Positions 8,494 through 16,568 of a DNA stretch of 64,000 bases are shown in pieces. Each line of letters begins with the position of its first letter. The stretch's first letter is position 1. The position numbers and the translations under genes were made by a program. This DNA is from Bacteroidales bacterium (GTDB lineage Bacteria; Bacteroidota; Bacteroidia; Bacteroidales; UBA932): NCBI GenBank assembly GCA_017446775.1, contig JAFSQE010000017.1, positions 62,001 through 126,000 of the forward strand, written 5' to 3'. The notes beneath the pieces were generated by a model, which saw only the letters and a program-made list of their open reading frames with translations, was not told the origin of the DNA and searched no databases.

Positions 8494-10077
8494 TCAGAAG
8501 GTGCAGCCTACAGTAATCTCAGCAATGTTTCTGTTGCTGCCCTCCAGGTATTGAGGATTGACAAGAAGGTTGACAAAACGGTCTGACAGTGCGATATATG
8601 GAGCAATTTTTTTGAAGCGGAGCATAGTCCATTTCGCTTCCAAACCGGCGCCGGCTCTTGCTGCGGTGTCATATTCGAACTGGCGGTTAAGCCAGTCATC
8701 AAACGATTTGGCTTTGGACGAACCGCCGTAGGAACCGTCAGTTTTTGGATTGCCCCAACCATCGAAGATGGTCAAGTCCAACTTTATTGAGAAACAGTCT
8801 GCCTTGCATTTGATGTTGCGGGCAGCAGAGAGTGTTGCGGCAACGTTCAGGAAAGACTGATTGCGATATTCAGGGTAAAGGACAGTGTTCTTGGCGCTGC
8901 GCAAGGCTTCAGCATTGGCCTTAATGACCCAGTCCGGCAGATATCCTGTCCTGTTCTTTTCCAGGGTATAGGCCAGGTGGGCAGTGATGTCGCTGCGGGT
9001 AAGGGTTTTGTTCTGACCGTGGTACACTATGGTGGTGTTCATTCCGGCCGTGGCCTTGTACTCGTATGAGTTGGTATAGTTGGACAGTATCTTGAGTCCA
9101 CCGTCCAATTCAAAACGGTGTAGGTTATTTCCGGAGATTATATCCAGCTTGCTTTCTAATTTGGCTTCCGGACCCTTGAATTCGCAGAAAACGACTGAGG
9201 TGGAGGTTTTGCTCCCATAGTAACCGGTGCGCCACAGCGCCGTCAGCTGCCCGTAGAAACGGGTATCTCTGCCGGATGCGAGCTGGATGGCAAGGCCGTA
9301 ACGGTCGTTGGTCAGGGGGCGGATATTCTGTGTGGATACATAGCCGTGATCCCCGTCGAAATCTTCTTTGCTGCCAAAGAATGCACCCTGGTCCACAAGG
9401 ACGTCATAATCTGTGTCAACGGTTCCGTAAAGGCCGCCGCTCAACTGCTCCAGAGTATGGCGATATATTAGATTGGCTCCGAGTTCAGATGTTTCCGAGA
9501 GTTTCAGCATCACTCCGGGAGAGAGGGCGAGGTCTGTGAAAACGTTGAGGAATCTCGGATCCTTGTATTTGGCCTGGTCGGCGGCAATATAATCAAAGCG
9601 CAGACCGGCACTCAACTTTTCGCTGAAAGAATAGGACATGCCGCCATAAAGGCTGTAAGTTTCTCTCTTCTTTGTTCCCACGGTGCCCGTGGTCTCCTCA
9701 AGAAAATTGATGGCATTGTCCGAAGGGTCAAGCAAAATTGCACCTCCCATTTTCTGACCCCGGAAAAGGGAGTATGACAGCCCGCCGCAGAAGACTATCC
9801 TGTCGGATAATCTTCTGAACGAACTGGCATGCGCCGCTGCGCCCCAGCTGTCTGGAGACCCTTCTATGGGGATGACAGCGCCGTTTTCTTTTGTGAATGA
9901 TGTCGCTGCTTCCGAGAACCCTTCGTTGTCCAGTATTGACAGGCATGCTGCATTATTGAAGCCCAACAAAGGATTGGAGTCCAGGGTGTGCTGGAAATCA
10001 CGCAGGGGTGTCTGCCCCGCAGCTGTTGCAGCGAGGCAGAGAGCCATTGCGCATACGAAAGGTATTCGGAGTTTCAT
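8494..10077 (-). CDS. DUF6850 family outer-membrane beta-barrel protein
   Basis: A 527-residue protein with a signal peptide (1-21, ends AAG-Q) and a body of alternating amphipathic strands ending in an aromatic residue (TVGCTF), the usual C-terminal signature of outer-membrane barrels. The early SNPLLGFNNAA region and overall pattern match what I know as DUF6850. No activity is known. It starts 3 bases after the DUF4876 lipoprotein gene, and the same trio of TonB receptor, DUF4876 and DUF6850 recurs in other Bacteroidota as far as I recall, so the products probably act together at the outer membrane. Confidence 0.7.
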   Translation of the reverse strand: MKLRIPFVCAMALCLAATAAGQTPLRDFQHTLDSNPLLGFNNAACLSILDNEGFSEAATSFTKENGAVIPIEGSPDSWGAAAHASSFRRLSDRIVFCGGLSYSLFRGQKMGGAILLDPSDNAINFLEETTGTVGTKKRETYSLYGGMSYSFSEKLSAGLRFDYIAADQAKYKDPRFLNVFTDLALSPGVMLKLSETSELGANLIYRHTLEQLSGGLYGTVDTDYDVLVDQGAFFGSKEDFDGDHGYVSTQNIRPLTNDRYGLAIQLASGRDTRFYGQLTALWRTGYYGSKTSTSVVFCEFKGPEAKLESKLDIISGNNLHRFELDGGLKILSNYTNSYEYKATAGMNTTIVYHGQNKTLTRSDITAHLAYTLEKNRTGYLPDWVIKANAEALRSAKNTVLYPEYRNQSFLNVAATLSAARNIKCKADCFSIKLDLTIFDGWGNPKTDGSYGGSSKAKSFDDWLNRQFEYDTAARAGAGLEAKWTMLRFKKIAPYIALSDRFVNLLVNPQYLEGSNRNIAEITVGCTF

Positions 10078-10080
10078 GTC

Positions 10081-11391
10081 TTATTTCTTAAGAGTGGCAA
10101 CCTTTCTCAGGTGGAAGTCGGTAGAGGAGTTGTTGGTGTCCATAAAGACAATCTTTGCTCCTGCTGCGATTGAAGCTTCGGCATCGATGCCGGAAGGATC
10201 GCTGTCTTCTTCACTGACAGCGCCGGCATAATCGTAAACAAGCTTGCCTTGGTTCTCGGCGATAGCCTCGGTGGCAGCCTTGTCCACATTCCGGTAAGTG
10301 GAATAACCCAGTTTGTTGGTGTATACCTGATAACCCACGTTGACGACTCTGGGGAAGCGGTAGAAGTATTTGGTTTCATCTGCTGCAGGCCAGAGTTCGA
10401 GGGCATCGAGAACCCATCCGCAAGGAATCTTGACATAATTGGAGGCAAGGCTTGAAGGATTGGTGTTGTCCTGATTCTCTGCCTTGGTTACGTAGTCAGA
10501 AAGGTTGACGCCAGCCTCGGGAATGAGGATGAAGGGAGATGCGGACTGGATGGGGAAAGGCCATGCGGTACCGGTGCCGAACACATAAGTCTTCATGTGA
10601 TGACTCTCGGGAATGTTGGCAGAAGGTGCCGGATAGTTGTCTGCTTTGTTGAAAGAGGTTTCGATGTCATAGAGGCAGAAGTCCACATTACTGAGATCCA
10701 CAGACTGCGGATAAGTCTGAGTGTGGTCGATTGCACCGTTAATTGCAATAGCAATCTGGGAATAGGGAGCAATCTTCACCTCGGTGCCGCTTTGGAACCA
10801 CCAGATTGCATAAGAAGCGGGTGTCCAGCCTTCGCTGTCGTAAGAGATAACGCCGTCCGTGATGGGGTATTTGTTTGTTGCGGGAAGAGCGGTAATCTGG
10901 GCCATGGCAAGTCCCATCCTGCTGGCATCAACTTCGGTGTCGGAGTTGTTGTAGATAATAATATACTTGTCCAACTGGTAGGTCTTGCCTGCGTCATTGG
11001 TCGACCCTCCGTTGTAGAGCTCTTTGATGATGAGCTGGCTGGCCTTGGACTCGGTGAGTATAATTGAAACAGTGGGCTTTTCGCCAACCTCAACGACTAA
11101 GTTTGCGCTGCCGTTGTAGTTGAACAGGGAACCGTCTACAGATTTCTTGTAAGAAATGGTTGCGGTGTAAACGCCCACGGGAACATTGAAAGTTGCGACT
11201 CCGTCGGCATTGGTCAAAGCTTCGAAACTTGCAGTGCCGTTGGAGAGGGTCACTGTAACCCCTTCTTCCGCAATCGGACTGTTTTCGAAAGAGAGCTGCA
11301 CATCGACATCCTGGGTTTCTGGGCCTTTAGGCTCGCAGGAAACTGCCACGAATGCGAAAAGCACAGTGATCAAGCAAATAATTTTTTTCAT
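10081..11391 (-). CDS. DUF4876 domain lipoprotein
   Basis: A 436-residue lipoprotein: MKKII, a hydrophobic stretch, and a lipobox ending VSC. I choose the ATG at 11391; a GTG directly before it is also open. Residues about 25-110 resemble a carboxypeptidase-like or Ig-like sandwich (QLSFENSPIAEEGVTVTL, then a GVATFNVPVGVYTATISYK stretch); the rest contains LIIKELYNGG and ITDGVISYDSEGW segments that fit DUF4876. Function is unknown. In a SusC/SusD analogy, a surface lipoprotein encoded just after a TonB-dependent receptor could be its ligand-binding lid, but the fold is not SusD-like. It sits 19 bases after the receptor gene. Confidence 0.7.
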   Translation of the reverse strand: MKKIICLITVLFAFVAVSCEPKGPETQDVDVQLSFENSPIAEEGVTVTLSNGTASFEALTNADGVATFNVPVGVYTATISYKKSVDGSLFNYNGSANLVVEVGEKPTVSIILTESKASQLIIKELYNGGSTNDAGKTYQLDKYIIIYNNSDTEVDASRMGLAMAQITALPATNKYPITDGVISYDSEGWTPASYAIWWFQSGTEVKIAPYSQIAIAINGAIDHTQTYPQSVDLSNVDFCLYDIETSFNKADNYPAPSANIPESHHMKTYVFGTGTAWPFPIQSASPFILIPEAGVNLSDYVTKAENQDNTNPSSLASNYVKIPCGWVLDALELWPAADETKYFYRFPRVVNVGYQVYTNKLGYSTYRNVDKAATEAIAENQGKLVYDYAGAVSEEDSDPSGIDAEASIAAGAKIVFMDTNNSSTDFHLRKVATLKK

Positions 11392-11410
11392 CACGTTATG
11401 AATTAGTTGG

Positions 11411-14401
11411 TTAAAATGTTAATCTGAGTGTGAGTCCGTAGTAGAACTTTGGAACATAGCTGGCGGCAGAAACATAGTTTTGCGTTTTGGTAGACCAGAT
11501 CTGCGCCCTGTTCACAAAGAAGTTGTTCGCATAGAAAGAGATGGACGCCAAATCACCGATTTCCTTGGTCACGCTGAAGTTGGCGCTCAAAAAAGGAGAG
11601 TAGTAATCCTTCTCGAAAATATAAAGGTAATTGGATCCGTAGGTGAGAAGTTTAAGGTCGCTGAAGAGTTTGTCGTTTCCCGCTTCGCGGGCTGCAATAA
11701 GGTCTGCAAGGAAATCTCTTTGTGTGGGGTCGTCGTAAGTGCTGTAATACTCCGGATATCTGATTACATAAGTGTTGCCGTCGTATATCGATGCTCCGTC
11801 TACTGTCGACAGTATGTCTGACTTGTCGCTTACCACTTTTGCGATTTCCTGCCCGTCGGGGGTTTCGCTCAGGGTCCTGGAGTACTTCAGCAGACTGGCC
11901 TCGACCTTGACTGAAACAATCATCCTGATGTCCGGGATGTGGGTGGTTAGTGTGACGTTGGTGCGCAGCGTAGTAGACTCAGAGCCGTTTGAATAGGAAT
12001 TGCCGCCAAGGTAGTGACCTATATACCTGTAAGGCATGCCGTCCTGGGCAGAGCGCTGGGTTACCGGCGCATTTTGCACCCATGTATACGACAGCCCTTT
12101 GTAGTGATACCACGATCCGTCCAGACGTACGTCGGTGTGTATGGGTTTGATTTGAACAAAGTCGATGACCCACTCCAGTCCGTAGCGGTCTATGGGATTT
12201 GCCTCATTGCCGGGATAGTAGCGGGTATCCAATTCTTTATAGGTAAGGTTTGCAAGCGTCTGGGAGGGCAGGATGCCATTCTTGTCAGAAACCGTAACAA
12301 GACCGGTGACCGCATCTATCGTGAATACCCGGTCGTCGGCAGCAATGGACACACCACCGAGAGATGAATCGGGTGTGTAGGCGTACTGCGCCCGGTCGTA
12401 AGCGGTATAAATCTTATAAGCGTCAAAGGTACGGTTCCAGTATCCGGTGAGAGATATCTTGTTGCCGAAAAGGTCGGTTTCAATTCCGATTTCAGTCACG
12501 CGGTTGCGCTGCCACTTCAAATCCGGGTTGTACTCAATGTCACGGGGCATGATGTAGTAGGCAGAGAACGACTCGTTGTTGGAGTTTGTAGTGGAAGAGA
12601 ACACCCTGATGTCCCTGTATGTCGGCATGGGGAACAGGACGCTGAAAGAGGGGAGCTTTACAGCCTGCCCCCAGTTGGCCCTGACGGCCAGCTCCCGTAC
12701 GCTCTTGCGGCTTCTTCCTTCCCGAGGGAGAATCGTATACTTGGCATTGAAACGCGGGGATAAACTGGAGGTGGTGCCGTATGCAGAGCCTTTGATTATG
12801 GTGTTGTCGTTGCGCAGGCCGGCTACCAGATTGATACGGCCTTTCCCTACAGGTATCATCAGGTTTTCTTCTGCGTAAACAGCAACGTTGTGCATAACCG
12901 GATTGTCGCAGTAGCGATATTCGCGGAAAGTAGGCGCTGTGGACATATCCTCTGAATAAGCGCCGATTCCAAAGTTACGGTCGGTGCTCCATTCTGCTCC
13001 GATCTTGAGCTTGCTGCTCGCTTTTGCGATGTTGTGGGCAAGATTGGCCTTGGCAGAAAGGCGTGTGGTCATGGGCCGGTTGTCGTCGCACATAATGTTG
13101 TACCAGTGGCCGCCTGGAATATACATCACCGGCGGGACATCTTCGGCATAAGGGACGGACATGAAATAACCTGCCTCTTTTCCGTGTAGCACATCCTTGT
13201 TGATGGCAGAAGAATTGTATGTCCTTTCTTTGCTTGTCGCATCGGAATATGCAATGGAGCCGTTGACTTCGAAACTGGTAATCCAGGGCTTGCTAAGCAG
13301 CCAGTTCAGCGAGAAATTGCCCCTTATGGCATTGTCGTTGGCTTTGGACCAGGTGCCCTGGAAAGCATCGGGATCGGCTTTGGTGTCCATCCCGCCCAGG
13401 TTGCCGGTTACGCCTAAGCTTAGGCGAAGGGGCATAGAGGAAAGGAAGCCGTTGTTAAAGATGTTCATATACGACACCGATATCTGCTCTCTGCGGTATG
13501 CCGTATAAGGTGACATCTGCTTGGAGATGGATTCCGTGTATTCAATGCTGGTGTTCAGCACGCCCCTAGCGCGCCCGTACCGCCCGGAACCAAGGCCGAA
13601 TCCTTTGGATACAGAGGTCTGTTTGGTATTGGGACTGGTGGATGCCGTTATCATCCAGGGCGTTTTGCCCTTCTTGAGGTTAACCTTTACGACACCGGAG
13701 GACATATCGCCGTATTCAACGCTCGGCACGCCGGTAATGACCTCCACCGATTCAACGTTTGTCGAGGCAATGCTGTTGGTGGAGACACCTTTTATGGTAT
13801 TGCTGGTTGAGGCGGTGGCGTATGAGGCATTGTTGGAAAGACGGACTCCGTCCACCTCCACTGCCGTGCCGAAAGAGGCATTGCCCGATTCGCTGCTGCC
13901 GGCGCGGATGTTGAACTGTTTTTCCGTCGTAAGGGAAGGGTCCACCGTGGCTCCACCGGGGAGCAGGCTTGATATGTCCGCCAGATTCATTATCTGAACG
14001 TGGTCGAGGGCCGTGCGGTCGATGGTCCGGGCTGTAGTCGTGGAGTTCCCGTCTTCCTTTGCCGTGACCATGGCGCCTTCCAGAGACAGGTTATCGGGGC
14101 TGAGTGAAGCCTTGAAACCAGTAATGTCCTTTGTTATTTGAATCTCGTTATTATAGGCCACATAGCCCAGGCAGGAAACCGATATGTGATTCTTGCCCGC
14201 AGGGACATTTTTAATGACAAACTTGCCTTGCATGTCGGCCACGGCCCACTGCTCAGTGTCCGTCAATAAAACGGTGGCAAATTCTACGGGATTGCCGTTG
14301 GATGAGTCAATCACAATGCCGGAAATAGTATACCCCTTTTGCGCGGATGCAACCGCAGGAAGCATAAGGCAAAGCACGACAGATATCAGCAGTTTTTTCA
14401 T
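11411..14401 (-). CDS. TonB-dependent outer-membrane receptor with carboxypeptidase-like N-domain
   Basis: The start is taken at the ATG at 14401 (996 residues), because it yields a clean signal peptide (MKKLLISVV to ASA-Q); an open frame extends upstream to 14461 but overlaps the promoter region. Residues about 22-110 form a carboxypeptidase-regulatory-like domain (YTISGIVIDSSNGNPVEFAT), followed by the plug (about 125-250, containing SLLPGGATVDPSL and VEVITGVPSVEYGDMSSGVV) and a 22-strand barrel ending in LTLRLTF. It lacks the SusC-specific linker pattern and no SusD gene follows, so it belongs to the TonB-receptor type paired with DUF4876/DUF6850. The neighbourhood of M16 and S46 peptidases suggests a peptide or a peptide-bound ligand, but this is inference. 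Confidence 0.9.
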   Translation of the reverse strand: MKKLLISVVLCLMLPAVASAQKGYTISGIVIDSSNGNPVEFATVLLTDTEQWAVADMQGKFVIKNVPAGKNHISVSCLGYVAYNNEIQITKDITGFKASLSPDNLSLEGAMVTAKEDGNSTTTARTIDRTALDHVQIMNLADISSLLPGGATVDPSLTTEKQFNIRAGSSESGNASFGTAVEVDGVRLSNNASYATASTSNTIKGVSTNSIASTNVESVEVITGVPSVEYGDMSSGVVKVNLKKGKTPWMITASTSPNTKQTSVSKGFGLGSGRYGRARGVLNTSIEYTESISKQMSPYTAYRREQISVSYMNIFNNGFLSSMPLRLSLGVTGNLGGMDTKADPDAFQGTWSKANDNAIRGNFSLNWLLSKPWITSFEVNGSIAYSDATSKERTYNSSAINKDVLHGKEAGYFMSVPYAEDVPPVMYIPGGHWYNIMCDDNRPMTTRLSAKANLAHNIAKASSKLKIGAEWSTDRNFGIGAYSEDMSTAPTFREYRYCDNPVMHNVAVYAEENLMIPVGKGRINLVAGLRNDNTIIKGSAYGTTSSLSPRFNAKYTILPREGRSRKSVRELAVRANWGQAVKLPSFSVLFPMPTYRDIRVFSSTTNSNNESFSAYYIMPRDIEYNPDLKWQRNRVTEIGIETDLFGNKISLTGYWNRTFDAYKIYTAYDRAQYAYTPDSSLGGVSIAADDRVFTIDAVTGLVTVSDKNGILPSQTLANLTYKELDTRYYPGNEANPIDRYGLEWVIDFVQIKPIHTDVRLDGSWYHYKGLSYTWVQNAPVTQRSAQDGMPYRYIGHYLGGNSYSNGSESTTLRTNVTLTTHIPDIRMIVSVKVEASLLKYSRTLSETPDGQEIAKVVSDKSDILSTVDGASIYDGNTYVIRYPEYYSTYDDPTQRDFLADLIAAREAGNDKLFSDLKLLTYGSNYLYIFEKDYYSPFLSANFSVTKEIGDLASISFYANNFFVNRAQIWSTKTQNYVSAASYVPKFYYGLTLRLTF

Positions 14402-14408
14402 AACAAGG

Positions 14409-14457
14409 CAAAGATAGGTGTAATTTTTTACGCAACGAAAAATAATGACTAATTTTG
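14409..14457. promoter_or_regulatory. Divergent promoters for TonB-receptor operon and S46 peptidase
   Basis: On the minus strand TATCTTTG (14416 to 14409) ends 7 bases before the receptor ATG. On the plus strand TAATTTTG (14450-14457) ends 4 bases before the S46 ATG at 14462. Both match TAnnTTTG, and both place transcription starts at or next to the start codon, so the two transcripts should be leaderless or nearly so. Confidence 0.65.
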
Positions 14458-14461
14458 CCAT

Positions 14462-16525
14462 ATGAAGCGTTTACGTACAGTCACTTCTGTCATCTTTGTC
14501 CTGTTTATGTTCCCGTATCTGTCTCTTCTTGCAGAAGAAGGGATGTGGATGATCAATTCGGCAAAGCCCACAGTCCGCGGTTATTCCCGGTCGGTTGTTT
14601 CAATTGATTTCATGGGGACAGGGTGTTTTGTGTCCGATGACGGATTGATTATTACAAACCATCATGTGGCTTTCGCTGACATATCATCTTTAAGTGAGAA
14701 GAATAACAATTTGCTGGAGAATGGTTTCTGGGCTGATAAGCGTTCTGATGAGATACCTGTTCCTGGAAGAAAGGTTCAACTCCTTAAGGAGACGATAGAC
14801 GTAACGGCCGAGGTGGATTCGCTGCTTGCTTCAGGAAGGGTAAAACCAGGAATGATGATGATGCGATCCCTGGGTACGATACTGGAAGAACGATATCGGG
14901 AAAAAACAGGGCTGAAAGCTTCCCTTTGCAGTGTGTGGTCTGGGATTAAATATTACATCAGTCTGTATGAAGAGTATTCAGATGTCCGCCTTGTAGCGGC
15001 CCCGCCGTCTTGCATAGGGGCTTTTGGCGGAGATGTGGACAACTGGGCCTGGCCTCAGCACAAGGGGGACTTTGCGTTGTACCGTGTATATACTGCTCCG
15101 GATGGCAGCCCTGCGGACTATTCATGTGATAACATTCCTCTAAAGTCTCCTGCAAAGTTCAAAATCTCGACCAGGGGATATAAAGAAGGTGATGCTGTTA
15201 CGGTGATTGGCTACCCGGGCAGCACCAGCCGTTACATCCCATCTGCCAAAGTAAATTATCTCACAGAAGGCGAGTTGCCACTTGTGAGTCGCGTACGTGG
15301 CAGGCAGATGAGTATAATTTCAGATTGGATGGCCAAAGATCCTGATATCCGGCTCCGCTATGCAGACCGATATTTCAATTTATCTAATTTTCAGGAACTC
15401 GCAGTCGGGCAGATGCAGTGTAACAGGCGCTACCAAGTGATGGAAGAGAGATTGAAAGAAGAGAAGGTTTTTCAGGAATGGATAGATGCGGATCCGCAAC
15501 GGCAAGCGAAGTGGGGCAGTCTGCTCAATGATATTGACACCAAAATCAAAGCTGTCTGGGATTCACAACTGGACATCATGTTGTATCGGGAGTGTATTGC
15601 GCGCGGGACTCGGTTGCAGACAATCGCGTCACGCATAATGACTCTCGATGGGGAGGTGAGCCAAGAGGATTTAGAGGGTCTTTGCAGGGTATGCCAACTC
15701 TGTTATGAAACCGAAGATTTACGGGTGGAGAAGGATATCTTCCGTTCCAATCTTGAGTTTTTTCTTGATAATCTCAGTCCGGAACGTATGGGGGCATACC
15801 AGAAGGAGATTAAAGGACGTTTTGGAAACAATTACGATGAAATGTGTTCGTACCTTTGGGATGGCAGTTGGATGACAGATCCTGAGCGTATCAAGGTGTT
15901 GCTTGATTCGCCGGCAGAGGTGGAGGCACATCTGGAAGAATATGTCTCAGATCCGTTGGTAAAATTCTTTAAAGACATACGGCTGGCAGAATACAGTTCT
16001 GCTTATTTACGGTTACAGGGTAAACCGACAATACACGATTTGTGTCAGGAATATATACGTGCCATATATCAGTACAGAGCTGATACCGGCATCAGGCAAT
16101 ATCCAGATGCAAATTCCACAATGCGGGTCAGTTTTGCCAGAGTTAAAGGATACTCCCGGGAGGATGGTCTGGACGGTCGTTACTACACAACCCTGGCGGG
16201 GTTACTTGCAAAACATAATCCCCAGGATCACGATTTTTGTCTGACTCCCGATTGGAAAGAGGTCGCACAAACAGCGGCACCCGGAATGAAGATAAACTTC
16301 CTGACGGACAGTGATATCACCGGTGGCAATTCCGGCTCGCCGGTCCTGAACAAAAGAGGTGAACTTATCGGCTTGGTTTTTGATAGCGTAAAGGAATCAT
16401 TATCTTGTAATTACATGTATGTGCCTGATTATAACCGTAGTGTCAATGTAGACATACGTTATGTGGTATGGATACTTCGCAATTATGGGAAGATGGACAC
16501 GGTACTCGCCGAGATGGGCCTTTGA
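14462..16525 (+). CDS. S46 family dipeptidyl-peptidase (DPP7/DPP11 type)
   Basis: A 687-residue secreted serine peptidase with a signal peptide (1-24). Catalytic residues are visible: His67/His68 in LIITNHHVAF, Asp203 in QHKGDFALYRVY, and Ser624 in TGGNSGSPVLN. S46 enzymes remove dipeptides from N-termini. The residue 18 after the catalytic serine decides specificity in characterised members (Gly in hydrophobic-preferring DPP7, Arg or Ser in Asp/Glu-preferring DPP11); here it is Ser642, with the preceding Phe640 kept, so acidic P1 preference is predicted. The N-terminus is shorter than in classical members and the cysteine after NHH is replaced by Val. It faces the TonB-receptor/M16 operon across 60 bases, consistent with joint peptide utilisation. 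Confidence 0.9.
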   Translation: MKRLRTVTSVIFVLFMFPYLSLLAEEGMWMINSAKPTVRGYSRSVVSIDFMGTGCFVSDDGLIITNHHVAFADISSLSEKNNNLLENGFWADKRSDEIPVPGRKVQLLKETIDVTAEVDSLLASGRVKPGMMMMRSLGTILEERYREKTGLKASLCSVWSGIKYYISLYEEYSDVRLVAAPPSCIGAFGGDVDNWAWPQHKGDFALYRVYTAPDGSPADYSCDNIPLKSPAKFKISTRGYKEGDAVTVIGYPGSTSRYIPSAKVNYLTEGELPLVSRVRGRQMSIISDWMAKDPDIRLRYADRYFNLSNFQELAVGQMQCNRRYQVMEERLKEEKVFQEWIDADPQRQAKWGSLLNDIDTKIKAVWDSQLDIMLYRECIARGTRLQTIASRIMTLDGEVSQEDLEGLCRVCQLCYETEDLRVEKDIFRSNLEFFLDNLSPERMGAYQKEIKGRFGNNYDEMCSYLWDGSWMTDPERIKVLLDSPAEVEAHLEEYVSDPLVKFFKDIRLAEYSSAYLRLQGKPTIHDLCQEYIRAIYQYRADTGIRQYPDANSTMRVSFARVKGYSREDGLDGRYYTTLAGLLAKHNPQDHDFCLTPDWKEVAQTAAPGMKINFLTDSDITGGNSGSPVLNKRGELIGLVFDSVKESLSCNYMYVPDYNRSVNVDIRYVVWILRNYGKMDTVLAEMGL

Positions 16526-16539
16526 TTTGAAATAATACT

Positions 16540-16547
16540 TATATTTG
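16540..16547 (+). promoter_or_regulatory. Promoter -7 box for polyferredoxin gene
   Basis: TATATTTG matches TAnnTTTG and lies 21 bases before the ATG at 16569. TTTG copies at 16521-16524 and 16526-16529 overlap the end of the S46 gene and could serve as -33 element, although the spacing is shorter than usual. Confidence 0.5.
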
Positions 16548-16568
16548 TAACAAACATAAATAGCACAT

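Noticed and set aside
14402..14461. Extended N-terminus for the TonB-dependent receptor starting at 14461
   Set aside because: The extra 20 residues would bury the signal peptide and overlap the promoter of the divergent S46 gene; the ATG at 14401 gives a normal signal peptide.
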